Virus record (IMG/VR): IMGVR_UViG_3300044638_004964
Location: 41,962 to 105,961 of that record
Strand: one strand, 5' to 3'
Length of the DNA: 64,000 bases
Source: a virus
Under the pieces are notes generated by a model. That model was not told the DNA's origin, did no database searches, and worked only from the letters and a program-made list of their open reading frames with translations. Shown here piece by piece: positions 8,990 through 17,542 of this stretch. Position 1 is the stretch's first letter; every line of letters starts with the position of its first letter. A program made the translations under genes and the position numbers.

Positions 8990-9347
8990 AGTTTGCAACA
9001 AGTGTAAAAAGGAATTACCAATTGAACATTTTAGCAAACATAGCGGCAGCAATTATTTAAGACCAGAATGTAAATCTTGCAATAATTTGCTAAGTAAAAT
9101 ACGAAGCAGTCTCAGGAAAAAGCATGAAACCCCTCCAGAAAATTATCAATGTCCAATTTGCAATAGAAGCGAGCATGAGATATCTTCTGGTGGAGGAAAT
9201 AAAAAAAGCAAGTGGGTGCTAGACCACAATCACCAAAATAATAATTTTAGGGGATGGTTATGTCACACATGTAATATGGGTATAGGTTCTTTTTCTGATA
9301 ATATTGATACATTGTACAAAGCTATAGAGTATTTAAAAAATGATTGA
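8979..9347 (+). CDS. Recombination endonuclease VII-like nuclease
   Basis: A His-Me finger nuclease of the endonuclease VII family, which can resolve branched DNA but also occurs as free-standing homing-like genes in phages. Two N-terminal Cys pairs (CNKC near 6-9 and CKSC near 32-35) precede the core at ~58-120: CPIC, the catalytic VLDHNH, FRGWLCHTCN and the following GSFSDN segment. The start at 8979 overlaps the exonuclease end by 11 bases; the 3' end overlaps the ATG of the dnaE C-terminal half by 8 bases. At 122 residues it is shorter than T4 gp49 (157) and carries only the nuclease core. Whether it is a resolvase or a second invader of dnaE is open. Confidence 0.85.
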   Translation: MLNKVCNKCKKELPIEHFSKHSGSNYLRPECKSCNNLLSKIRSSLRKKHETPPENYQCPICNRSEHEISSGGGNKKSKWVLDHNHQNNNFRGWLCHTCNMGIGSFSDNIDTLYKAIEYLKND

Positions 9348-10902
9348 CTACAACGACAAGAAGACTTGGCAATTATTTGCAGAAGGTAAAACTAAGGGTA
9401 TCTTTCAGTTAGAAAGTAATCTTGGTAAGGCTTGGGCTAAAAAAGTTGCTCCAACAAATATTGAAGAATTATCTGCTCTTATTGCTATTATTAGACCGGG
9501 AACGTTAAAAGCTTTCGTTGATGGAAAGTCTATGACCCAGCATTACGTTGACAGAAAGCACGGCAGAGAAGAGGTTGTATATTTGCATGAATCTCTGGAA
9601 GAAATCTTAAAGCCAACGTATGGGGTTCTAGTTTATCAAGAGCAGTCCATGCGTATAGCTCAAAAGGTCGCTGGCTTCAATCTACAAGAGGCCGACGTTC
9701 TTCGTAAGGCCATTGGAAAGAAAAAGGCTGACCTCATGAATGAAGTTAAGAAATCATTTATTGAGGGGTCACAGCGAGTTGGAATGGTAACAAAGGAAGA
9801 AGCGGAACAGATTTTCGGATGGATTGAGAAGTCTGCACGATATGCTTTCAATAAATCCCACAGTATATCTTATGCCGTATGCTCATATTGGAGTGCCTAT
9901 TATAAAGCCCACAATACTCCAGAATTCTTTTTATCGTATCTGTATTATGCTAATGAAAAGCAAGATCCACACCAAGAAGTTTATGAACTTATTTCTGAAG
10001 CAAAGCTATTTGATATACAGGTAAGAACACCTAGTCTTGCCAATTTCGATACAAAATTTAACTTTAGACATGGGAAGATATACTTTGGGATTAAGGATAT
10101 CAAATCTCTCACTGGTAAAACTGGCGATAAATTGATAGAAGCGGTCGAAGAATCAGAAAAGCTTGCTGGTAAAAAAATTACTAAATTCTCATGGTTAGAG
10201 TTATTGATATATTTTAGCCCCAATATAAGTTCCACTTCTTTTAAAGCTTTAGCCTCAATTGGTTTTTATAGAGACTTTGCAGAAAAGATTAGTAGAAATA
10301 AAGCGCTGTATGATTATGATATATTTAAGAATTTAACACAGGCTGAGAAAACTTGGGTTTTAACTCAATACCCGACTAAAAAGTGGTCAACATTTATGGA
10401 TTGTTTGAAGGATTTGGCACCAACTAAAAAAGAAGGTGGTGGAACTAGCAAAGCCGATAGAAGACAATTTATAGAGAATGAACTACAATTATTAATAAAT
10501 CCACCATACGACTTGGAGGATGAACCAAGCTGGTTAATAGATCAAGAAATTAAATTCTTAGGCTGTCCAGTTACAATGACTAAAATTGAAACATCCGATA
10601 CTTCCGCAGCTAATACAACATGTAAAGATGTTGTTAACGGAAAAAAGGGTAAGGACTTGTGCATAGTTGCCAATGTCCAAAGAGTTTCGGATTATAAAAT
10701 AACAAAGGGTGAATCAAAAGGCCAAATGATGTCATTTCTAACAATAGAAGATGATTCATGTATCCTTGATAGCGTTATAGTATTTCCAAAAGTTAGAGAT
10801 AAGTACAAATATGTGCTTTACGAAGGAAATAATCTAATTTTCTGTGGGAATGTAGCCGACCACGACTCGTCCTTTATAGTGAACCAAATTCATGAGATTT
10901 GA
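9340..10902 (+). CDS. dnaE: DNA polymerase III alpha subunit, C-terminal half (split DnaE)
   Basis: This continues DnaE exactly where the first half ends: it opens YNDKKTW then GIFQLES, matching the DDKK...VFQLES region that in intact DnaE follows VKFDxLG by a few dozen residues. Next come the fingers (IIRPGTL, YVDRKHG, YGVLVYQEQ), then KKKADLM and the FNKSHS region, then the helical region before the OB fold. The last ~75 residues (DLCIVANVQRVSDYKIT to the end) look like the DnaE OB-fold domain. No beta-clamp-binding peptide was confidently picked out. The start codon overlaps the endonuclease VII-like gene. With the first half, the total of about 1,050 residues is near a compact bacterial DnaE. 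Confidence 0.92.
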   Translation: MIDYNDKKTWQLFAEGKTKGIFQLESNLGKAWAKKVAPTNIEELSALIAIIRPGTLKAFVDGKSMTQHYVDRKHGREEVVYLHESLEEILKPTYGVLVYQEQSMRIAQKVAGFNLQEADVLRKAIGKKKADLMNEVKKSFIEGSQRVGMVTKEEAEQIFGWIEKSARYAFNKSHSISYAVCSYWSAYYKAHNTPEFFLSYLYYANEKQDPHQEVYELISEAKLFDIQVRTPSLANFDTKFNFRHGKIYFGIKDIKSLTGKTGDKLIEAVEESEKLAGKKITKFSWLELLIYFSPNISSTSFKALASIGFYRDFAEKISRNKALYDYDIFKNLTQAEKTWVLTQYPTKKWSTFMDCLKDLAPTKKEGGGTSKADRRQFIENELQLLINPPYDLEDEPSWLIDQEIKFLGCPVTMTKIETSDTSAANTTCKDVVNGKKGKDLCIVANVQRVSDYKITKGESKGQMMSFLTIEDDSCILDSVIVFPKVRDKYKYVLYEGNNLIFCGNVADHDSSFIVNQIHEI

Positions 10903-10953
10903 TGTGTTTTTTCAGCCTGTACCTGCTAATATACAAAGATAGGAGATCAATAG

Positions 10954-11265
10954 ATGAATATATGTTGTTTTACTGGATATTTGCTAGAAGACCCTCGCAT
11001 ATCCGACATTGATGGTGTTACTCTTGCGGAATTTGTCATGGTTGTCTATACTTATAGAAAAACCAAGAGTGGAGAAAAGAACAGAATACCAACATATGTT
11101 AGATGCGAAGCTTGGCATACTGGTGCTGAAACACTAGAAAAATATGCCACCAAGGGAACTAAGCTAAATGTTCACGCTTCTGCCAAGAATGTTTCAAAAG
11201 AAGATCAAAGAGTTTTGTTTAGAATTAACGAATTCGACTTTTGTAATCAAGACTTTGAAGACTAA
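10954..11265 (+). CDS. ssb: Single-stranded DNA-binding protein, OB-fold
   Basis: The 103-residue protein has the SSB order: FTGYLLEDPRI at the start, LAEFVMVVYTY as the second strand, VRCEAWHTGAETLEKYATKG in the middle (the WxxxAExxxKYxxKG signature), then LNVHASAKN. It would coat single-stranded DNA at the fork. It is short and lacks the long flexible acidic tail of bacterial SSB, although it ends FCNQDFED, which is acidic and could contact partner proteins. It is preceded by a 51-base gap with AGGAG about eight bases before the ATG and a possible -10 (TAATAT), so it may be expressed separately from the polymerase. The stop overlaps the next gene's ATG. Confidence 0.85.
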   Translation: MNICCFTGYLLEDPRISDIDGVTLAEFVMVVYTYRKTKSGEKNRIPTYVRCEAWHTGAETLEKYATKGTKLNVHASAKNVSKEDQRVLFRINEFDFCNQDFED

Positions 11266-11921
11266 TGACCATACCAAATAATATTCTTTTAACTTGGAAA
11301 GATCGTCAAATTCCAAATTATGTTATTAGCAATATTACAAAAATCAATCCTAATATAAATATTAGCTTCTTCGATGATAATGATATTAAGAATTTTCTTG
11401 AAAGTCATTACGGAAGAAACTATGTGGATTTTTTTAATTCAATAAAGCTTGGTTATAACAAGGGCGATTTCTTTCGATATTGTTATCTATATAAATATGG
11501 TGGATATTATTTTGATATTGATATAGAACATGTTTTACCAATTTCTGAAATAGTGGATAAAGATACAACATTTTTTAGTATTATATCAGCATTACTTCCG
11601 GGACACATATTTCAAGCAATATTATTCTGTGAACCAAATCATTTAATTATCAAAAAATGTATAGATGACATGTTTAAGTTTGGCCCAAATCCTCCAATAA
11701 CTTCATCGTATATTGGTCACACAACAACTTGTATGTTTAATAATATAGGATCTTTTTTAGAAGATGTTCCAAGAGAGGGTATCTTCACTAGCAATAAAGA
11801 AAAAATATGTTTGGGAAAAGAACGTATGTATAATAGTAGATACGTATGTACTTATCAAAATAAAATAATAGCCTTTTCAAGATACAAAAACTATAATAGA
11901 GAAATGGGATTTTTAGAATGA
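11265..11921 (+). CDS. Glycosyltransferase, GT32/OCH1-like
   Basis: The protein opens IPNNILLTWKDRQIP, the start of the GT32 sugar-transferase family that includes yeast OCH1 and capsular polysaccharide enzymes. The metal-binding motif is in KGDFFRYCYLYKYGGYYFDIDIEH at residues ~66-89, with DxD as DID. At 218 residues it is a single GT-A domain with no membrane anchor. It is the first gene of the sugar cluster and shares TAATG with ssb, so it is translationally coupled to a replication gene. Donor and acceptor unknown. Confidence 0.85.
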   Translation: MTIPNNILLTWKDRQIPNYVISNITKINPNINISFFDDNDIKNFLESHYGRNYVDFFNSIKLGYNKGDFFRYCYLYKYGGYYFDIDIEHVLPISEIVDKDTTFFSIISALLPGHIFQAILFCEPNHLIIKKCIDDMFKFGPNPPITSSYIGHTTTCMFNNIGSFLEDVPREGIFTSNKEKICLGKERMYNSRYVCTYQNKIIAFSRYKNYNREMGFLE

Positions 11922-13573
11922 GAAAAAAGAGAATTCTATTTTGTAGCGAAGCGACATTTTTAAATACAGGATATGCTACATATACTAGAGAGATATTGAA
12001 TTATCTACATAGTACTGGTAAGTATGAATTAGCGGAAATGGCTTCTTATGGTGAAAAAAATGATCCCAGAGCAGCAAATATTCCTTGGAAATTTTATGGT
12101 GTTATTCCACCAAATAATGCTAGCGAGGATGAGAAAAAACAATATCACTCCTTTCCAACAGCGCAGTTTGGAGAATTAGCATTTGAGCCAACGTGTTTGG
12201 ATTTTAAACCAGACGTTGTTTGTGATATAAGAGATTTTTGGATGTTGGATTTTGCTGAACGATCACCATTCAGACCATTCTTTAAATGGTGCATTATGCC
12301 AACGGTCGATGCTCGACCACAAGCTAGACAATGGATAGCAACATACCAATCAGCAGATGCTTGTATAACATATTCAGAATGGGCTGGAGATGTATTAAAA
12401 GATCAATCTGGTGATAATATTAACTATTTAGGGATATCGCCACCATCGGCACATCCAGCATATCAACCAATTGATAATAAAGAAGCGCTGCGTCAAAGTT
12501 ATGGTATCGATCCAGATTTAAAAATTGTTGGAACAGTTATGCGTAATCAAAGACGCAAGCTATACCCAGATCTATTCCAAGCTTTTAAAACTTTATTGGA
12601 TAGCGTTGATGATAGTTCGAAATATATGTTGTATTGCCACACAAGTTATCCAGACTTAGGTTGGGATATTCCAGAATTGTTACAACAATACCAGCTATCG
12701 TCCAAAGTATTATTTACATACATATGCGCCCAGACAGGTAAACCATTTCCATCTTTATTTAAAGGTGCTATTGCTCAATCTCCATTTACTGGTCAGTATG
12801 GAGCAACTCTATCCAATGTAAAGCAAGGTGTTGACTATGAAGATTTATCTAAGATTATAAATCTATTTGATATTTATATTCAATATGCTAATTGTGAAGG
12901 ATTCGGTCTACCACAGGTAGAAGCTGCCGCTTGTGGCGTTCCAGTAATGTCCGTTGACTATTCAGCTATGGAAAGCGTTGTTAGGAATTTAGGTGGCATA
13001 CCATTAACGCCAAAAGCTTTGTACAAAGAATTGGAAACGGGATGCTTAAGGGCGGTTCCAGATAATGATCTAACGGCCCAAAAATTAATTGAATTTTTTA
13101 ATCAACCAATTAGCATAAGAAGAAAACATGGATTTGAAACTAGACAAGCGTTTTTAAGATATTATCAGTGGAATAAGAGTGGAAAAGTTTGGGAAGATTA
13201 TTTTGATAGCGTAGAAATACTTCCAGAAGAATTAACTTGGAAATCTAAACCTAGAATTATACAACCACAACCAAAACCACAAGAAATACCAAAAGGAATG
13301 ACCCATGAAAGTTTAGCTAGATGGTTGATAACAGACGTTTTATGTGAGCCAGACAAAGTTAATTCATTTATGGAAGCTAGATTAATAAGAGACTTGATGT
13401 ATCAAACATCAACAGCTACAACTGGTGGAATGTATTTTAATGAGAGCGCTGCCGCTTTTGATGGTAAATTGTCAAGAAGTCCATTTAATTTTGATATAGC
13501 ATATAATCACATGGCTAACTTGTGTAATAGAAGAAATCACTGGGAACAAATAAGAACCAATTACAATAAATAA
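11918..13573 (+). CDS. Glycosyltransferase, GT-B fold, group 1 (GT4-like)
   Basis: A 551-residue GT-B enzyme. The N-terminal Rossmann domain opens RILFCSEATFLNTGYATYTREIL, with the glycine-containing loop usual for acceptor binding. The donor domain begins near residue 205 (IVGTVMRNQRRKLYPDLFQAF). The diagnostic ExxxxxxxE motif is EGFGLPQVE near residue 327, followed by AAACGVPVM. The C-terminal ~110 residues after a proline-rich linker (IIQPQPKPQEIPKG) are extra to the fold and of unknown role. It starts on an ATGA overlap with the GT32-like gene. Confidence 0.85.
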   Translation: MRKKRILFCSEATFLNTGYATYTREILNYLHSTGKYELAEMASYGEKNDPRAANIPWKFYGVIPPNNASEDEKKQYHSFPTAQFGELAFEPTCLDFKPDVVCDIRDFWMLDFAERSPFRPFFKWCIMPTVDARPQARQWIATYQSADACITYSEWAGDVLKDQSGDNINYLGISPPSAHPAYQPIDNKEALRQSYGIDPDLKIVGTVMRNQRRKLYPDLFQAFKTLLDSVDDSSKYMLYCHTSYPDLGWDIPELLQQYQLSSKVLFTYICAQTGKPFPSLFKGAIAQSPFTGQYGATLSNVKQGVDYEDLSKIINLFDIYIQYANCEGFGLPQVEAAACGVPVMSVDYSAMESVVRNLGGIPLTPKALYKELETGCLRAVPDNDLTAQKLIEFFNQPISIRRKHGFETRQAFLRYYQWNKSGKVWEDYFDSVEILPEELTWKSKPRIIQPQPKPQEIPKGMTHESLARWLITDVLCEPDKVNSFMEARLIRDLMYQTSTATTGGMYFNESAAAFDGKLSRSPFNFDIAYNHMANLCNRRNHWEQIRTNYNK

Positions 13574-13577
13574 TAAC

Positions 13578-14696
13578 ATGAAAATACTATACATTGGACA
13601 TTATAAAGAAGGAAGTGGCTGGTCTAAAGCTGCTATAGATTTGATATTATCTATGCACAGCGTTGGTCTTGATGTTACTTGTAGGAATATAAAGTTAACA
13701 AATAATAATCCAGAAGTAGATCCAACGATTATAGAATTAGAAAATAAACCATTATCTGATATAGATATTTGCATACAGCATGTGTTGCCACACCACATGG
13801 TAGGCACTCAGAAATTTAAAAAGAACGTCGCCTATTTTGTTGCAGAATCTAGTACAACTCTATATAATCCTTGGTTTATTTGTTTGCAACACATGGACGA
13901 GGTTTGGGTTCCTAATAAGAATTTGATGGACAATTTGATTAATGATGGACTAAATAAAGAGGTCAGGGTTGTTCATCATGCGTCAAACAATTCAAAAATG
14001 ATTCAGCCAGATATTAAATTTACATTCCCTAACAACAGTAATTTTAAATTTTATTATATTGGTGAATTAAATGATAGAAAAAATGTTGAATCAATTATTA
14101 GGTCTTTTCATAGCGAATTCGCAAACTTTGAGCCAGTATCTCTAGTATTAAAAATAAAAAAGCATGGAGTGTCTGCACAAGAATTAACAAAATACTGTGA
14201 ACAAATATGTACAACTATTAAAAAAGAACTTAGGATGCACAAGGATGTTGATAGTTATCACAAAGAACTTATTATTGCTGATGATATTGACGATAAGCAT
14301 ATAGATATATTGCACAATTCGTGCGATTGCTTTGTTGCCCCAAGTCACGGGGAAGGATGGTCTATACCAGCTTTTGACGCTATGAGATATGGTAAAACTC
14401 CCATATGTAGCAATGAGGGTGGCCCAAGAGAGTTTATAGATAGCAACGATAAGAACACTGGCACTCTTATTAATGGCATATACTCTACGTGTAATCATTC
14501 TGATCCAGCCTTTATGGATATATTTACAGGTAGAGAAGATTGGTTTATTCCAAGCGAATATGAAATTAAAAAAGCCATGAGATTTTACTATGAAAATCGT
14601 GACAAGATAGACAGGAAAGCTGGCTTTAAAACATCAGAGAAATTTTCATATAAAACTATTGGTAATACGATAAGGGACATTCTAAATGATAAATAG
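13578..14696 (+). CDS. Glycosyltransferase, GT-B fold, group 1
   Basis: A 372-residue GT-B enzyme. It opens MKILYIGHYKEGSGWSKAAIDL. The donor half starts around residue 155 (FKFYYIGELNDRKNVESIIRSF), and the active-site region is SHGEGWSIPAFDAMRYGKTPICSN near 257-280, with ExxxxxxxD in place of the classical ExxxxxxxE. It begins four bases after the preceding gene and overlaps the next gene by 11 bases. Sequence differences from its neighbours indicate three distinct GT-B enzymes rather than recent duplicates. Confidence 0.82.
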   Translation: MKILYIGHYKEGSGWSKAAIDLILSMHSVGLDVTCRNIKLTNNNPEVDPTIIELENKPLSDIDICIQHVLPHHMVGTQKFKKNVAYFVAESSTTLYNPWFICLQHMDEVWVPNKNLMDNLINDGLNKEVRVVHHASNNSKMIQPDIKFTFPNNSNFKFYYIGELNDRKNVESIIRSFHSEFANFEPVSLVLKIKKHGVSAQELTKYCEQICTTIKKELRMHKDVDSYHKELIIADDIDDKHIDILHNSCDCFVAPSHGEGWSIPAFDAMRYGKTPICSNEGGPREFIDSNDKNTGTLINGIYSTCNHSDPAFMDIFTGREDWFIPSEYEIKKAMRFYYENRDKIDRKAGFKTSEKFSYKTIGNTIRDILNDK

Positions 14697-15681
14697 TATA
14701 AAAAGGATAATCAACTGCTGTAATAGAGATATTAATGCGGGATTTAATATATTAACGTTTCCAACCCACGAAAGATATGAAAGTCAGTTAGCAAAAACTG
14801 GGCATAATTTTTATTCATTCAATATCAAGGATGGCAAAAAGTGGAATAGGGAACAAATAACTCCTCCAGAAAATTATCATATTCTTCCAGAAGGATATAT
14901 TTGCGAATACATACCTTATGATTTTATTTTGGTGCAAAGTAAATTTTGGCAATATCAAGTCGCACAGCAAATTAATCAAACTCTGATGCTTCCGATAATT
15001 GTATTAGAACACACTTTACCAACACCGCAGACAATATCAGAACAAAATATACAAATAATGAAAAAAATGGTAGGAGATATTAATATTTTTATCTCTGAAT
15101 ATTCTCAAAAAGAATGGAATATAGAAGCTGCATCTAATGTTATTCATCATGGCATAGATACTAATACTTTTAAGCCATTGGATTTGGATAAAGAAAATAC
15201 CATACTGACTGTTGCTAATAATTTTGTTAATCGTGATTACTGTCTAAATTATAGCGGGTGGAAAAGAGTAACTAATGGATTACCAGTAAAATTGATTGGG
15301 GACACAAAAGGATTATCAGTATCAGCTTCGTCTACAGATGAACTTGTTGAGGAATACAATAAGTGCGCTGTTTATTTTAATAGTTCAACAATTAGTCCAA
15401 TCCCAACATCTTTACTTGAAGCCATGTCTTGCGGTTGTGCCATTGTGTCCACTGCAACCTGTATGATACCAGAAATTATACAGAATGGAATAAATGGATT
15501 TATATCAAACGATGAAGAAGAATTGAAAGGCTATATTAAAATATTACTAGAGGATGAAAACTTGAGAAAGAAAATCGGAAATGAAGCTAGAAATACTATA
15601 CTAGAAAAGTTTTCTCAAGATACATTCATAAACCAATGGAATAACGTGTTCAATAAAATTTACGAGGTTTCTACAAAATGA
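14686..15681 (+). CDS. Glycosyltransferase, GT-B fold, group 1, atypical
   Basis: A 331-residue protein related to group 1 glycosyltransferases. The first half holds HERYESQLAKTGHNFY and a segment naming a bound region (VVLEHTLP-like hydrophobic strands). The donor half contains NAIVTVANNFVNRDY-like strands and the region SPIPTSLLEAMSCGCAIVST near residue 240, followed by NGFISND and a helix ending in KFSQDTF. The first glutamate of the ExxxxxxxE motif is replaced (Ser/Pro-rich), so activity is less certain. It overlaps both neighbours (11 bases upstream, ATGA downstream). Confidence 0.75.
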   Translation: MINSIKRIINCCNRDINAGFNILTFPTHERYESQLAKTGHNFYSFNIKDGKKWNREQITPPENYHILPEGYICEYIPYDFILVQSKFWQYQVAQQINQTLMLPIIVLEHTLPTPQTISEQNIQIMKKMVGDINIFISEYSQKEWNIEAASNVIHHGIDTNTFKPLDLDKENTILTVANNFVNRDYCLNYSGWKRVTNGLPVKLIGDTKGLSVSASSTDELVEEYNKCAVYFNSSTISPIPTSLLEAMSCGCAIVSTATCMIPEIIQNGINGFISNDEEELKGYIKILLEDENLRKKIGNEARNTILEKFSQDTFINQWNNVFNKIYEVSTK

Positions 15682-16106
15682 AAATTCATATAACAGAGAA
15701 TATTGAAAATATAATTGAGGGCTATAATATGTCTCCTATTATATATGGAAAAGTAGATATAGATAAATATCCAGATAATTCTGTAACAGAAATTATAGCC
15801 ATAGACGCTATAGGTTCTATTCCAGTAGAATTATTGAGTAATTTCTTAGATCAAGTTGTTAAAAAGATGAGAATGGGTTGTACTATGACTATTGGTGGCA
15901 TTGAATTGGGCTTATTAGCCAGAAATGTTGTTAATGGAAGAGTAAATAGTGAAACATTCAATGGCTTGGTATTTAAAAATAAATCTATATTTAGTTCTGT
16001 GGATATTGTTAATATGTTAACACAACGTAATCTTGTTATAGACAACGTAAACATAATAGGAAATAATTATGAAATCAAGACCTCAAGACCCACAAATAAA
16101 AACTAA
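15678..16106 (+). CDS. Small degenerate methyltransferase-like protein
   Basis: The 142-residue sequence resembles the second half of a class I SAM-dependent methyltransferase: a conserved acidic strand (EIIAIDAIGSIP), the helix before motif VI (LDQVVKKMRMGCTMTIGGIE), and the closing strand pair (LVIDNVNIIGNNYEIKTSR). The glycine-rich SAM-binding motif I is absent, so it may be a partner subunit or a remnant. It starts on an ATGA overlap and its end overlaps the next gene by 38 bases. The assignment is a fold-level guess. Confidence 0.45.
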   Translation: MKIHITENIENIIEGYNMSPIIYGKVDIDKYPDNSVTEIIAIDAIGSIPVELLSNFLDQVVKKMRMGCTMTIGGIELGLLARNVVNGRVNSETFNGLVFKNKSIFSSVDIVNMLTQRNLVIDNVNIIGNNYEIKTSRPTNKN

Positions 16107-16806
16107 TTGCAAAACTTGTCAGTGTGCTATATATGAAAATAATACTCAGATAGGATGTTCTTTTAATAGAATACAAAAGTTTGGCGACAATGTAATCGAA
16201 GCATACGATGATGAAAAAGAATTCTATATCATCAAACGTTTCTGTAATTATTTTAGAAATCAGAATTGGAATAATGGCGTTTTAGATCTTGAGAAAATTA
16301 AGCATGAGTCATCTGTAAGTTTTGATATTATTATTGATTGCAGCAATCTAGATACGGAGATGGATACTGAAAGCGTTATACAAATATTGAGTGATATGAA
16401 CTATTATACAAATAAAGTAAATATCATACTTTTGCATCTCACATCGTGCGATAAAAATATCAGAAAAAATATTTTCAAGGTGTTCTGCTCTAAAAAGTGT
16501 CAAATTGTTGAAACTGTTGACTTAAGTGAATATCTGCATTCTTTTGCAATTTCTTCAAAGTCAACGTATCATATCTTGGTAGATATGTCCAACAAGTCGC
16601 AACTATTGAAACTACATAAATTAAATGATGCAATCAATGATGACATTAAGCAAGCTATAGTATTCAATATAAACACAGTTAGGGCTATATCAAATATTGT
16701 CTATAGAATAGAAAGTTTGTCAAACGAACAGTCCGATTACAAAGTTAATGTATCCAGCATTGTTAAGAAATCTTTAGAATCCAATTTATCAATAGATATA
16801 TTATGA
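16069..16806 (+). CDS. Cys-rich N-terminus protein of the sugar cluster, unknown
   Basis: I do not recognise a function. The first ~65 residues hold five cysteines (CKTCQC, GCSFNR, RFCNYF) and could bind zinc. The remainder (SFDIIIDCSNL, VNIILLHLTS, QAIVFNI) shows alternating hydrophobic strands and helices as in a Rossmann- or GT-A-like domain but no DxD. AGGA lies about eight bases before the ATG, supporting this start despite the 38-base overlap with the previous gene. The stop overlaps the next start (ATGA). Confidence 0.55.
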   Translation: MKSRPQDPQIKTNCKTCQCAIYENNTQIGCSFNRIQKFGDNVIEAYDDEKEFYIIKRFCNYFRNQNWNNGVLDLEKIKHESSVSFDIIIDCSNLDTEMDTESVIQILSDMNYYTNKVNIILLHLTSCDKNIRKNIFKVFCSKKCQIVETVDLSEYLHSFAISSKSTYHILVDMSNKSQLLKLHKLNDAINDDIKQAIVFNINTVRAISNIVYRIESLSNEQSDYKVNVSSIVKKSLESNLSIDIL

Positions 16807-17540
16807 TTAAAAATAAGTGTATAACGTCTCCCAAAGCTAAAAAAGCAATACAAAAAAATTCAGATTTTATCACTGTTATTTTACTGTGTGATTCTCCGGG
16901 ATATAGAATGAGGTCTTATGGGCCAACTTCTCTGATCTCCATATCTAATAAAAAACTAATAGATATTCAAATAGAAGCGATAAAACAAACATTTGATAAT
17001 TTTGAAATAATATTGTGTGTTGGCTTTGATGCTGAAAAAATTTGTAAATATGTTAGATCGAAGTATTTTAATTTAAATATAAGGTTAGTAGAGAATCAGC
17101 TATTTAAGAATTCTAACTCATGTGAGGCAGCTAGACTAACCATGAACAATACTAACAACACAAAAATAGTTATGTGCGACGGTAATTTATTACTTAATTC
17201 CAACGTATTGTCTATGGTTGAGGATGTTGATTCGTGCGTTTTTACAGAATCGTCGCCATGCGTAAATTTGGAAGTTGGCCTAAATATAGATGAAAAAAAT
17301 CAAGTGCAATATTTTTCATTTGGTGCGCATAAAACTTGGTCAGAAATACTATACTTAAATAATATAGAGATTATTGAAACATTTAGAAAAATTGTATCCT
17401 CTCAGGACTATAAGAATAAGTTTATTTTTGAAGCACTTAATGAGCTTATTAAAACTAAACACAAGTTAAGATGCTTTACTAACGATAAAAGCGTCAAGAA
17501 AATAAACAACATTAAAACATATCATTCAATAACGAGGTAG
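16803..17540 (+). CDS. Sugar nucleotidyltransferase-like protein
   Basis: The N-terminal region ITVILLCDSPGYRMRSYGPTSLISI matches the nucleotide-binding loop of NTP:sugar-1-phosphate transferases (usual form LAAGxGxRMxxxxPKxL), with the lysine replaced by Thr/Ser. DIQIEAIKQTFDNFEIILCVGF and KIVMCDGNLLL follow as in that fold; the CDG takes the place of the metal-binding DxD/GD. At 245 residues it would be a single catalytic domain. It may supply an activated sugar or choline-like donor to the cluster, but loss of the key lysine makes activity uncertain. Confidence 0.6.
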   Translation: MIKNKCITSPKAKKAIQKNSDFITVILLCDSPGYRMRSYGPTSLISISNKKLIDIQIEAIKQTFDNFEIILCVGFDAEKICKYVRSKYFNLNIRLVENQLFKNSNSCEAARLTMNNTNNTKIVMCDGNLLLNSNVLSMVEDVDSCVFTESSPCVNLEVGLNIDEKNQVQYFSFGAHKTWSEILYLNNIEIIETFRKIVSSQDYKNKFIFEALNELIKTKHKLRCFTNDKSVKKINNIKTYHSITR

Positions 17541-17542
17541 TG

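Noticed and set aside
7713-9339. An intein or self-splicing intron joining the DnaE halves
   Set aside because: The first half ends in a normal stop without an intein N-terminal block, the second begins with ATG without a His-Asn splice block, and the region between is fully coding, leaving no space for an intron core.
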